From positions 95,012 through 159,011 of the forward strand of contig NZ_BMVE01000016.1 in assembly GCF_014650555.1 (NCBI RefSeq): a DNA stretch of 64,000 nt, given 5' to 3'. A program made the position numbers and the translations under genes. This document shows, one piece after another, positions 26,728-34,143 of the stretch (position 1 is its first letter; every line of letters begins with the position of its first letter). Under the pieces are notes generated by a model. The model did no database searches and was not told the origin of the DNA. It saw only the letters and a list, made by a program, of their open reading frames with translations. Origin of the DNA: Streptomyces goshikiensis. GTDB lineage: Bacteria; Actinomycetota; Actinomycetes; Streptomycetales; Streptomycetaceae.

Positions 26728-26787
26728 GTACGGTCACTCGCCGAGGTGGAGCGAATCGGGCTCAGCGCCTACCGCGAGATCAAGCCG
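26728..26787 (+). pseudogene. Duplicated 3' end of the preceding gene
   Basis: The frame here reads VRSLAEVERIGLSAYREIKP, matching the end of the 320-aa protein (LLAEVDRSALSAYREAKS). The rest of the second copy is missing, so a tandem paralogue has been deleted down to its last codons. Confidence 0.65.
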
Positions 26788-26841
26788 AAGCAGACCCGTC
26801 CGATGGAGCCCGGCGACGTGACTGAGGCGGCGTGGCCAGCC

Positions 26842-27192
26842 ATGGCTGACTCCCTTCTGCCCCTGCCTCCGGCACTGGACCAGCTCCTGGTGATACGGCG
26901 CTGGCTGGAGCTGACCCTCGCCCGCGTCGACGAGAGAATCGGCGTCGTTCGGGCCGCCGAGGAAGAGCGGGCTCACCGCCGGCCGCCACTGGAGCCACCG
27001 TGGTGGTGGGTCGAGTACGGCATCGGTGTCTCTCGTCGGCCCGACCGCGTCCACACCGGCGCCTGCAGGATCACCAACCGGGGAAAGCCAGCTACCCGGG
27101 AATGGGTGCTGGAGGTGCTGCGGACCGTACCGTCGGCCATCGCCTGCCCACAGTGCCGGCCCGACAGCGAGCTCGGCCTTCTCGACGGGTAA
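26842..27192 (+). CDS. DUF6233 domain-containing protein, 116 aa
   Basis: A small cytosolic protein of a Streptomyces-specific family with no known function. It has the family layout: LDQLLVIRRWLELTLARVDE, a charged helix, PPWWWVEYGIG, VHTGACRITNRGKPATREW, and a C-terminal CPQCRPD that may bind a metal. ATG 26842 is chosen because the open frame before it is the duplicated tail of the upstream gene; its ribosome-binding sequence is weak. Confidence 0.65.
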   Translation: MADSLLPLPPALDQLLVIRRWLELTLARVDERIGVVRAAEEERAHRRPPLEPPWWWVEYGIGVSRRPDRVHTGACRITNRGKPATREWVLEVLRTVPSAIACPQCRPDSELGLLDG

Positions 27193-27245
27193 CGGCAACG
27201 GCCCCGGGCGGCTTCGGTCATCGAGGGCGGGCATCAGGGCACCAC

Positions 27246-27431
27246 CTACCGTTCGGAAGCTGCGAACAGCCAGCCTCGGCGGCGCATGGCGGCGGCGATG
27301 TCCCACAGCCGGGTGTCGGTGGTCGCGGGGGTCGTGCCCTTCGCCGTCCCGCTGGCCTGAATGCGGTGGAGGGGTTTCTGGTTAGAAGTTGCGTCGGCGG
27401 CTCCCGGCGAACCGGCCCCGGCTTCTCTCAC
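27246..27431 (-). CDS. Possible small protein, 61 aa
   Basis: From GTG 27431 the frame reads VREAGAGSPGAADAT and ends DTRLWDIAAAMRRRGWLFAA, with good GC3 in the second half only. The ribosome-binding sequence is weak. The remaining bases of 27193-27624 hold nothing recognisable. Confidence 0.35.
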   Translation of the reverse strand: MREAGAGSPGAADATSNQKPLHRIQASGTAKGTTPATTDTRLWDIAAAMRRRGWLFAASER

Positions 27432-27634
27432 CTCGCTGCTTCTCAGCTGTCCGTCTCCTTGTGAGCGGTCATGGGGAGGTTGTGGTTTCACCTCCGGTCC
27501 GGTGAACGGCAGAAATCCACCAGGCGCTGATCGCGCCAACGTCCTCACAAGAGCTCCCGGCAGCCTCTATTCGCACAACGATTCCCCTCTGGCCCGGACC
27601 GACGGGCCGGGCCTTCAACGGGGAGGGGAAACCT

Positions 27635-28392
27635 GTGCGTTTCACGAGGACTCTGGCCGCAGCGGCCGCCGCGGCGGCCGCGACCGTTCTGTCCATCACC
27701 ACCGCCACGGCGCAGCCGGGGCCGACGCAGTCGGGCTCGGTGTCGGCCGGTGCACCGCCAGCACGCGTCGGTGATGCACTTCGGCTACGACGGCAAGAAG
27801 ACGTACACGAGCCCTGTGCTGGACGCCGCGGACCCGAAGGCCAACGACGCGGCGAACTGGCTTCCCAAGGTGCTGGTCAGTGAAGCCCGGAGTTCGGGCA
27901 GCCAGATCGCGAGCGGTACCTCGTTCCTGTGCACCCTGTGGGTCGGCGAAGTCTTCGCGGACGGCATCAAGGGCGGCACGAGCGACGACTGTTCGGGCGG
28001 TTTCCGCACCCAGTGGACCAACGCCCAGTTCGCCGAGGACAACGGCGGCTGGCACCGGGTCACCGGCTCCATGGTCGGGCCCCGCACCAGCAGCCAGTAC
28101 AACGACACCACCTTCGCGGTGTACTGCAACAACCCGCCGAAGACCGGCCGGCACCACTACCGGCTGGAAGCCCGCGAATACGCCATCGCCAACGACGGGA
28201 CCGAGGTCTCGGGACCCGGAGGACCTGGCGCGCATCTCGCCGTACCTGACCGAGCACATCAACCGGTTCGGCGAGTACTCCACGCATGAGCTCGGCATCC
28301 AGCCCGACGCGTACGACACGAAGCTCGACGTCGACTTCACCCCGCTGCGCGAGCAGGATCTGACCGCCGCCGGCCTCGGCCAGGCCGCTTGA
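27635..28392 (+). pseudogene. Secreted protein gene with two frameshifts
   Basis: GTG 27635 behind GGGGAGGGG encodes a clear signal peptide (MRFTRTLAAAAAAAAATVL, then SITTATAQPG). The mature part continues in the next frame from ~27750 (VMHFGYDGKKTYTSPVLDAA, WTNAQFAEDNGGWHRVTGSM) to ~28203, and a second shift at the GGG near 28208 leads to DPEDLARISPYLTEHINRFG and the end at 28392. Each break needs one base removed. Joined, the protein would be ~250 aa, secreted, with four Cys that could form disulphides. Family not recognised. Confidence 0.65.
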
Positions 28393-28462
28393 CCGTCCGG
28401 CCCAGAATCTTCCTCGTGTGGGTAATGCCCGAGCAGTCGAAGCGGCGCCCGAAGCCACCTCT

Positions 28463-28629
28463 TATGGCTTGGGGCGCTGCTTGTCTCGTGCTGCGGAGTC
28501 AGGCGCGGGTGGGGGCGAGTAGCGCCGGGCGGCGACCATGAGGCGGAAGGCCAGGGCGGCCGGCAAGGTGGGAGCCGCCGAGGACGGTCTTGGCGGTGAC
28601 GCCGGTGAGGTCCTGGTCGTGCGCCGTTT
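28463..28629 (-). pseudogene. C-terminal gene remnant, reverse strand
   Basis: Two overlapping frames look coding: AHDQDLTGVTAKTVLGGSHL and, one frame over, ALAFRLMVAARRYSPPPAPD, ending TAA at 28463. They are probably the tail of a deleted gene with one frameshift. Family unknown. Confidence 0.35.
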
Positions 28630-30246
28630 TCAAGGAGCGGCATCACCTTCTGCCTGCGGGAGCTGGATGCCCATCCGATGAAGGTAGGCGCGAAGTGTGG
28701 AGGCGGTCGGGCGATGGGCGATCAGCCCGATATAGCCGTCGGGACGGATGACCACAAGCGTGCCTTCGCGTGCACCGTAGACACGGAAGAGACGGCTCGT
28801 CCGGTCGATCAGCACCGTCGGACCGGCAGCTGTGCCGTAGTCCAGCGCCGGGACAACGCTGTAGGCGTGCAGGTGGTCTTCGAGTCCGCTGATTTCCCGG
28901 TAGATCTCTGGGGCGGGCCTGGCGCCGAAGGCGAGGAGGGTGAACTGGGGGCCGCGGAGGATGTCGAATAGCCGTGCCGCAGCGTTGACGGTCTGCACAG
29001 GGCCGTCGGGGGCGACATCACCAGCGCGCAGAGAGCTGCGCCGACCGGCGAGGTGGGTGGTCAGCGGGCCGGTTCGGTAGGTGGGGTGGTCGTTGCGGTC
29101 GCGGCGTTGCTGCCGGGCGAGGAACGACTTGATGGCGAACCGCACCACCGGACGGACTGCCTGGGGTGGGGTGGCCGCTGAGAATCGCCGGTGGCTGTCG
29201 GCCAGCACCGCGCGGGCAACCGGCAACCGTTCGTCCTCATAGGTGTCCAGCAAGCTGTCAGCGCAGATGCCTTGAAGGACCAGAGCCAATTTCCACGCGA
29301 GGTTGTAGGCATCCTGGATGCCGGTGTTCATGCCGTGCGCACCGAAGGGGCTGTGCACGTGGGCGGCATCACCGGCCAGCAGCACGCGTCCGGCCCGGTA
29401 GGTGTCGACCATGCGTAGGTTGTAGCGCCACACCGACAACCAGGCCGGGTCCGCCAGGCGTATGTCGCGGCGTCCGGTCCGCTCGATAACCGCGCGCTGG
29501 AGCGTATCGAGCGACGGCTGCGGCCACTGGCCGCTGGGGTCCTGCTGGAGCGAGGCCACGACTTGCCAGGTTTCGGCGTGAGGGGTGGGGCGGGCGACCA
29601 GGATGTGGCCGCTGGTCGCCATCCACAGATGTACTGCGTCGCGGTCGGGCAGCCCGTCGATGCGCACGTCGGCGATGAGTGCTCTGGTGTCCTCGTCGGT
29701 GGACCCGGAGAACGGCAGAGCAAGTGTGCGGCGTACCGGACTGCGTCCGCCGTCGGCCCCGACCAGGTAGCCGGCCCGAACGGTCTCCGTCCCGGCCCCA
29801 TCCGTGTTTTCGACGGTGGCGGTCACGCCGTCGCCATCGGCCGTGAAGCCGGTCAGACGGCGGCCGAACTCCACCTTTCCGCCCAGCTCGGCCAGCCGAT
29901 CGCGCAGGATCGACTCGGTTCGCCACTGGGGCAGCGCCACAGAGTTCGGGTAGGGGCGCGAGGCAGTGGGCGGCGCGGGCGGCATTCGCATGTCAAACAG
30001 CAACGGAGTACCGAGGTGAAAGCGGGTTCTTGACTGGATGTCAGCAGCCGCGACAATGCGGTCGGCGATGCCGAGGTCGTCAAAGATCTCCAGGCTGCGC
30101 GGCTTGAGGGTGAATCCCCGCGAACCCTTCGTGGGACCGGGGGTCTGTTCGATCACTCGGCATCCGATTCCCCTGCGGGCCAGGTCACAGGCCAGAGTCA
30201 ATCCGGTCGGCCCGGCCCCCGCAATCAGTACATCAACGTCGTTCAT
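28630..30246 (-). CDS. FAD-dependent aromatic monooxygenase (PHBH-like)
   Basis: NAD(P)H-dependent flavin hydroxylase, 538 aa, of the class acting on polyketides, phenols or rifampicin-type drugs. It has the Rossmann motif DVLIAGAGPTGLTLACDLAR (residues 4-23), a DG motif at YLVGADGGRSPVRR (~165), the second FAD motif GRVLLAGDAAHVHSPFGAHG (~285-304) followed by MNTGIQDAYNLAWKLA, and a C-terminal thioredoxin-like domain as in the larger members. ATG 30246 has an excellent GGGAGGGACGGGG signal; the ATG 18 codons earlier does not. It is divergent from a PadR regulator, which probably represses it until an aromatic ligand is present. Confidence 0.88.
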   Translation of the reverse strand: MNDVDVLIAGAGPTGLTLACDLARRGIGCRVIEQTPGPTKGSRGFTLKPRSLEIFDDLGIADRIVAAADIQSRTRFHLGTPLLFDMRMPPAPPTASRPYPNSVALPQWRTESILRDRLAELGGKVEFGRRLTGFTADGDGVTATVENTDGAGTETVRAGYLVGADGGRSPVRRTLALPFSGSTDEDTRALIADVRIDGLPDRDAVHLWMATSGHILVARPTPHAETWQVVASLQQDPSGQWPQPSLDTLQRAVIERTGRRDIRLADPAWLSVWRYNLRMVDTYRAGRVLLAGDAAHVHSPFGAHGMNTGIQDAYNLAWKLALVLQGICADSLLDTYEDERLPVARAVLADSHRRFSAATPPQAVRPVVRFAIKSFLARQQRRDRNDHPTYRTGPLTTHLAGRRSSLRAGDVAPDGPVQTVNAAARLFDILRGPQFTLLAFGARPAPEIYREISGLEDHLHAYSVVPALDYGTAAGPTVLIDRTSRLFRVYGAREGTLVVIRPDGYIGLIAHRPTASTLRAYLHRMGIQLPQAEGDAAP

Positions 30247-30315
30247 TACCCCGTCCCTCCCGGCAGCGCAGGCCATGTCCGGTCGACCTCTGGCCCTCAC
30301 TCACTCTGATACCTA

Positions 30316-30342
30316 CAATTGGACCTGTCAATTGGTACCTGT
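30316..30342. promoter_or_regulatory. Tandem operator-like repeat between monooxygenase and PadR genes
   Basis: CAATTGGACCTGT (30316-30328) is followed immediately by CAATTGGTACCTGT (30329-30342), a direct repeat with palindromic CAATTG cores. It lies in the 114-bp divergent region, an ideal place for PadR to control both genes. Confidence 0.6.
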
Positions 30343-30360
30343 CTTCGGAGGATGGACACG

Positions 30361-30984
30361 ATGTCCCTGCGCCACGCCCTTCTCGGCCTGCTGGAAGATG
30401 GGCCTGCCAGCGGCTACGACCTGACCGCGCGCTTCGAACGCTCGCTGCAGAAATACGCATGGACCGCCCGGCAGAGCCACATCTATCCAGAGCTGAAGCG
30501 ACTCGCCGACAGCGACTTGATCGCCGTCACCGAGGAAGGCGCGCGCGGACGCCGCACCTACGCGATCACCGACGCGGGCCGCGCCGAGCTGCGCGACTGG
30601 CTGCTGTCCCCACCCAGGCCCCGGGCCGTCCGCGACGAACACGTACTGCGCATGTCCCTGCTGTCCGCACTGGACATCCCGCAGGCGCGCGAATTGGTGC
30701 TCCGCCACCTCGAAGAAGCCGACCAGGTGGCGGCCGAACTACGCGCTCTCGCCGACGCCGCCGATACCGAGTCCCACCCTCGTGGCCGTTTGCGGTTCGG
30801 CCGGCTGGCCATCGAGTACGGCGTCCACCAGTATCAGGCGCAACAGCAGTGGGGCCATTGGGCCCTGGAGCAACTCGATCGAGCCGAGGCTGCCGAGCAC
30901 CAGCGCCAACCTTCCGAAACGCGAGCCGATTCGCTGGGCCCCCGCCGCAAAGACCCCGGCGGCACAGTGCGGCATCCGCAGTAA
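30361..30984 (+). CDS. PadR family transcriptional regulator
   Basis: 207-aa winged-helix regulator. Residues 1-85 form the PadR wing: LRHALLGLLEDGPASGYDLT, SHIYPELKRLADSDLIAV, GRRTYAITDAGRAELRDWL. The helical Vir-type C-terminus follows (residues 90-190) and mediates dimerisation. ATG 30361 sits nine bases from GGAGG; ATG 30352 overlaps that signal. PadR proteins sense phenolic compounds and derepress neighbouring detoxification genes, here the divergent FAD monooxygenase. The stop codon is inside a hairpin. Confidence 0.88.
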   Translation: MSLRHALLGLLEDGPASGYDLTARFERSLQKYAWTARQSHIYPELKRLADSDLIAVTEEGARGRRTYAITDAGRAELRDWLLSPPRPRAVRDEHVLRMSLLSALDIPQARELVLRHLEEADQVAAELRALADAADTESHPRGRLRFGRLAIEYGVHQYQAQQQWGHWALEQLDRAEAAEHQRQPSETRADSLGPRRKDPGGTVRHPQ

Positions 30985-31079
30985 ATGCCGGATTACTGCG
31001 GCGGAGCCTCTGCCGTGATCATCGCGACCTGCGGCGGGACCTTCCGGCCGCAGGGGCGAGGTGTACGCATTTACTGCGG
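30976..31079. repeat. Inverted and direct repeats upstream of the integrase
   Basis: CCGCAGTAAATGC (30976-30988) recurs inverted as GCATTTACTGCGG (31067-31079), and TTACTGCGG occurs again at 30993-31001, forming a 9-bp hairpin with the first copy. Three related sites right before an integrase gene could be integrase-binding sites. The hairpin could also end padR transcription. Confidence 0.5.
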
Positions 31080-31103
31080 CAGTACCGGAAGGACGGGGCG
31101 GGC

Positions 31104-32324
31104 GTGTCAGTCGAACCAGTGAACGAGCTCAAGGGCGGGGGCGCGTTGCGGTTGCCGCGTGCCCGCTTCGTGCCCATGTCCGCCCCTCCGGCCACGTACA
31201 CCGCGGCGGTCGAGCGGTACCTCACCGGCGCCGGCATCGCGAAGTCCTCCGCGCGGATCTAACGGATCTCGCTCACGACGTGGGGATGGATGTTCGCCGG
31301 CGAACCCGCGCCGACCGGACCGGCTCGCCGCGGCGCGAAGCCGCCCGTCTTCCCCGTCGCCGCGATCGACGACCCGGTGCTGCCGGAGGTGCTGGCCGAG
31401 CTGGCGGCGGCGCGGGCGGACGAGATGGGCGCCGACACCGTCAACCGGGAACTGTCCATCGCACGCAAGGCGCTCGGCTGGTGGCAGCGCCAGGGCTGGA
31501 TCGAAGGCGATCCGACGATCGGCATCGAGCGGCGGCCGGCGCCGCCGGACCGCACCAAGGCTCTCGCGGAGAACCAGATCGCCGCCCTGTGGCGCCTCGA
31601 CGTCGCGCTGCGGGAGAAGACGCAGTGGAAGATGCTCTACGAGTCCGCCGCACGGGCCGACGAGGTGCTGTGCCTGAACGTGGAAGACTTGTACCCGCAG
31701 GACAAGCGCGGGAAGATCACCGGCAAGGGCGGGGTGACCGAGTGGATTCACTGGCAGTCCGGCACCGCCCAGCTGCTGCCCCGTCTGATCGCGGGCCGCA
31801 CCCGCGGCCCGCTGTTTCTCACCGGCCGCAAGGCACCGGCAGGGACGCCGACGCTGGACGTGTGCCCGGAGACAGGGCGGGCCCGGCTCTCGTACCGCCG
31901 GGCTGAGGAGATCTTCGAGGAGAACACCCGGCTGCTGGCCAACCCCCTCGCCTCGCCCGACGACATCGAGGATCTGGACGGCTGGACGCTTCACCGGCTA
32001 CGGCACAGTGCCCTCACGCACGACGCGGAAGACGGCACCTCCACCCCGATGCTGCTGGCTCGCTCCCGCCACGCCTCCGTCCGTTCCCTGGAGCGATACG
32101 CACGACCTGGCGTCGACTCGGTCGCTCGGCACGTCGCCGAACGCGACCCGCTACACGTCGCCGCACGTAGATCCGGCGGATCAGGGCTTCAAGATCATCC
32201 CGTTGCCCCTTTGGCACGTATCTCGGTCACACCCCATGGTGATGCTTCTGGCCGGTCCTCGGCGAAAGGGTGCGGGGGCGTCTTGCATCGCGCGGCCGGG
32301 CGTTCACGGGGCCCGCACAGATGA
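31104..32324 (+). pseudogene. Tyrosine site-specific integrase with internal stop
   Basis: GTG 31104 (GGAAGGACGGGG upstream) reads an N-terminal SAM-like DNA-binding part (TYTAAVERYLTGAGIAKSSA), then TAA at 31260-31262, and continues in the same frame with RISLTTWGWMFAGE. The catalytic domain is otherwise intact: YESAARADEVLCLNVEDL (Arg), LHRLRHSALTHDAEDG (HxxR) and SLERYARPGV (Tyr nucleophile). A Tyr codon (TAC to TAA) is the likely original. Translation could restart at ATG 31290, giving a protein without the arm domain. The 3' end past VAERDP is probably not native. Confidence 0.75.
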
Positions 32325-32520
32325 AACCGTGCTGCGCCAAGAGGGCAGGGAGGCAGAGCGTCCGATTTGGATCGGCGTGCCATCCCGGACCTCCAACCGT
32401 GTGGCGCAGGTCACATCGGTCGAGTCAAACGGATCGGGCGCCACGCGGACTGGAACTACCAGCGGGCGCTCGGCGGGGAGCCCGTGGACCTGCTGGAAGC
32501 CAGAAGAAGGACCAAGCGAC

Positions 32521-33222
32521 GTGAAGAAGCTCAGGCTGATGCCTGGTCAGCGCGACAGCATCCTCCCCCTGTTGTGCCCCGAGGAGCTGCTGCCCTCGGA
32601 CTCGCGGTCGCAGTGGGGATATGTCGAGGCCAACGAACCCTCGTTCCGCCGCCACGTCCTCGTGAACGTGGGGGAGGTGCACGAAGGCGACGTATCCGAC
32701 AAGACGTTCCAGGGCCTGCACACCCGGCTCAAGGGAGGGCCGGTGAAGGAAATCAAGGACTACGCGTGGAAGTCGTTCGGCAACGCGGTGCGGACGTTCA
32801 ACATCGCGCTGGCCCGACAGCGCAAGCGTGAGCTGCTCATCGGCGACGACGCCTGGGTGCTGGAGGAATCCCCGATGCCGGTTGCGGGGTACCCGGTGGA
32901 GTTTGACCGGGACTCCGTCGCGGCCTCCGTGGAGGAACGCCTGGAGATGGAGCACTACCGCAAGATGCTCACCGCGGAACTGCAGCCGGCGGAGCTCGTT
33001 GCGCTCTTGCTCGTGAAGTTCGACGGCTACACCTCGACGCAGGCGGCCGTGACACTCAAGCATCCTCTCCTGCGGTGTGCACGGCACGCGGCATGCCGCG
33101 GTCCGCGCACACCGCAGGTGGGCTGCTTGGAGGCACTCACCGTCGAAGTTGCGACGCAATATTCGAACGCGGTTGGCCCGGGGGGATCCGAGCGAGGCTC
33201 GGAAGGATTGGGAGTAAAATGA
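32521..33222 (+). CDS. Sigma-70-like RNA polymerase sigma factor, atypical C-terminus
   Basis: GTG 32521 has AGAAGGA eight bases upstream; 233 aa. A helical region resembling sigma region 2 (KTFQGLHTRLKGGPVKEIKD, YAWKSFGNAVRTFN) is followed by VEERLEMEHYRKMLTAELQP and LVALLLVKFDGYTSTQAAV, like the first helices of region 4. Where the recognition helix should follow, the sequence turns into a large DNA palindrome (33069-33118), and the last ~45 residues look random. It is probably a sigma-like gene whose end was replaced. The stop overlaps the next start (ATGA), so expression is still coupled. Confidence 0.5.
   Translation: MKKLRLMPGQRDSILPLLCPEELLPSDSRSQWGYVEANEPSFRRHVLVNVGEVHEGDVSDKTFQGLHTRLKGGPVKEIKDYAWKSFGNAVRTFNIALARQRKRELLIGDDAWVLEESPMPVAGYPVEFDRDSVAASVEERLEMEHYRKMLTAELQPAELVALLLVKFDGYTSTQAAVTLKHPLLRCARHAACRGPRTPQVGCLEALTVEVATQYSNAVGPGGSERGSEGLGVK
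33069..33118. repeat. 50-bp nested palindrome
   Basis: CCTGCGGTGTGC (33069-33080) pairs perfectly with GCACACCGCAGG (33107-33118). The loop contains a second perfect palindrome, CGCGGCATGCCGCG. It lies inside the sigma-like gene, exactly where its family resemblance stops. It may be a small inserted element or a recombination site. Confidence 0.7.
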
Positions 33223-33458
33223 TCAACAAGGATTGCAGGTTGGCGATGCGGACCATCGTCGCGCTGCTTCACTACAAGGTCTCGCGGATCTGGGACTCGT
33301 TCCTCATCGCCCTGCTCTCGATCAAGGGGCTGCTCCCTTCCCGAACCCGTTCGGCTGATCCAATCCGTGGTGCAGGGCTGGGCATGATCGCGCTGTTGGC
33401 CAGCGCCGCTGGATCCTGGTTCGTTGATCGGGCAGGCCAGGGCGCGCCGAGGCCGTAA
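33219..33458 (+). CDS. Small membrane protein, 79 aa
   Basis: ATG 33219 overlaps the stop of the sigma-like gene (ATGA) and has GGAAGGATTGGGAG upstream. Two hydrophobic segments (FLIALLSIKGLL, and LGMIALLASAAGSWFV) flank a short basic loop. Possible roles include a membrane partner of the sigma-like protein; nothing proves it. A strong hairpin follows. Confidence 0.5.
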   Translation: MINKDCRLAMRTIVALLHYKVSRIWDSFLIALLSIKGLLPSRTRSADPIRGAGLGMIALLASAAGSWFVDRAGQGAPRP

Positions 33459-33475
33459 GCCGTAGACCTTCACAC

Positions 33476-33517
33476 AGGGCCGGACACCCAGGAGCAAACG
33501 CCTGGAGGTCCGGCCCT
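33476..33517 (+). terminator. Stem-loop terminator
   Basis: AGGGCCGGAC (33476-33485) pairs perfectly with GTCCGGCCCT (33508-33517), with an inner partial stem, 18 bp after the small membrane protein gene. Confidence 0.7.
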
Positions 33518-33617
33518 ACTGGTGTTCGCACAGGGACACACGGGTGTCTCTGCACCGTCTGCTCGACCGGCTCCACACCACGAGCAGCGGGAACTGCGAC
33601 ATCGAGGAAACAGCCCC

Positions 33618-33950
33618 ATGACCAGCATCGCCCAGCCCGGACCCCAGGGTGAGAACATCCCCGTGACCATCACGGCCCTCGACACCCTCATCGAGGCCGA
33701 GAAGCGCCGGCTCCTCACGCAGCGCCGCCGAGTGAAGCGGCTTCGTCACGACCGGCGCCGCGCCCAGCGGGCCGAAGCCGCCCGGATCTGCCGCACGTAC
33801 ACCCGCGCCGGCCTCTTCTGGAGCGGCGCCACCGCCTTCAGCACGGCGACGGTGTGCTTCCCTCTCGGTCAGGCGGGCATCGCCTCCCAGCTGCTGCAGT
33901 TCGCCTTCGGGGCCTGGATCGCCGCGCTGCAGATCCCTCCGCGTCGCTGA
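33618..33950 (+). CDS. Small basic membrane protein, 110 aa
   Basis: ATG 33618 follows GAGGAAACAGCCCC. Residues 1-65 are hydrophilic, with a strongly basic coiled-coil-like helix (EAEKRRLLTQRRRVKRLRHD). The remainder holds two hydrophobic helices (LFWSGATAFSTATVCF, LLQFAFGAWIAALQI). No family recognised. It is a single gene between the terminator and the convergent MFS gene; 33951-34143 is non-coding. Confidence 0.5.
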   Translation: MTSIAQPGPQGENIPVTITALDTLIEAEKRRLLTQRRRVKRLRHDRRRAQRAEAARICRTYTRAGLFWSGATAFSTATVCFPLGQAGIASQLLQFAFGAWIAALQIPPRR

Positions 33951-34143
33951 CCGCGACCACTCATGGACGGCTGCCACGCATCAGGAGCAGCACTTCGTGA
34001 CCTGCCACCAGCGGCCCTCCCGGTCGGTGACTACGGCCAGGACGACCGGGCCGCCGCACCGCGAGGGTTCCGTACGCGGGCGCGTGACGGGCGCGAGGTC
34101 AGTGTCGGTGCCCACACGGGCTCTGACGGTGGCATCGAGCATG

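Noticed and set aside
30700..31110. tRNA gene as an attachment site beside the integrase
   Set aside because: No cloverleaf or T-loop sequence could be found near the integrase; only the short repeats are present.
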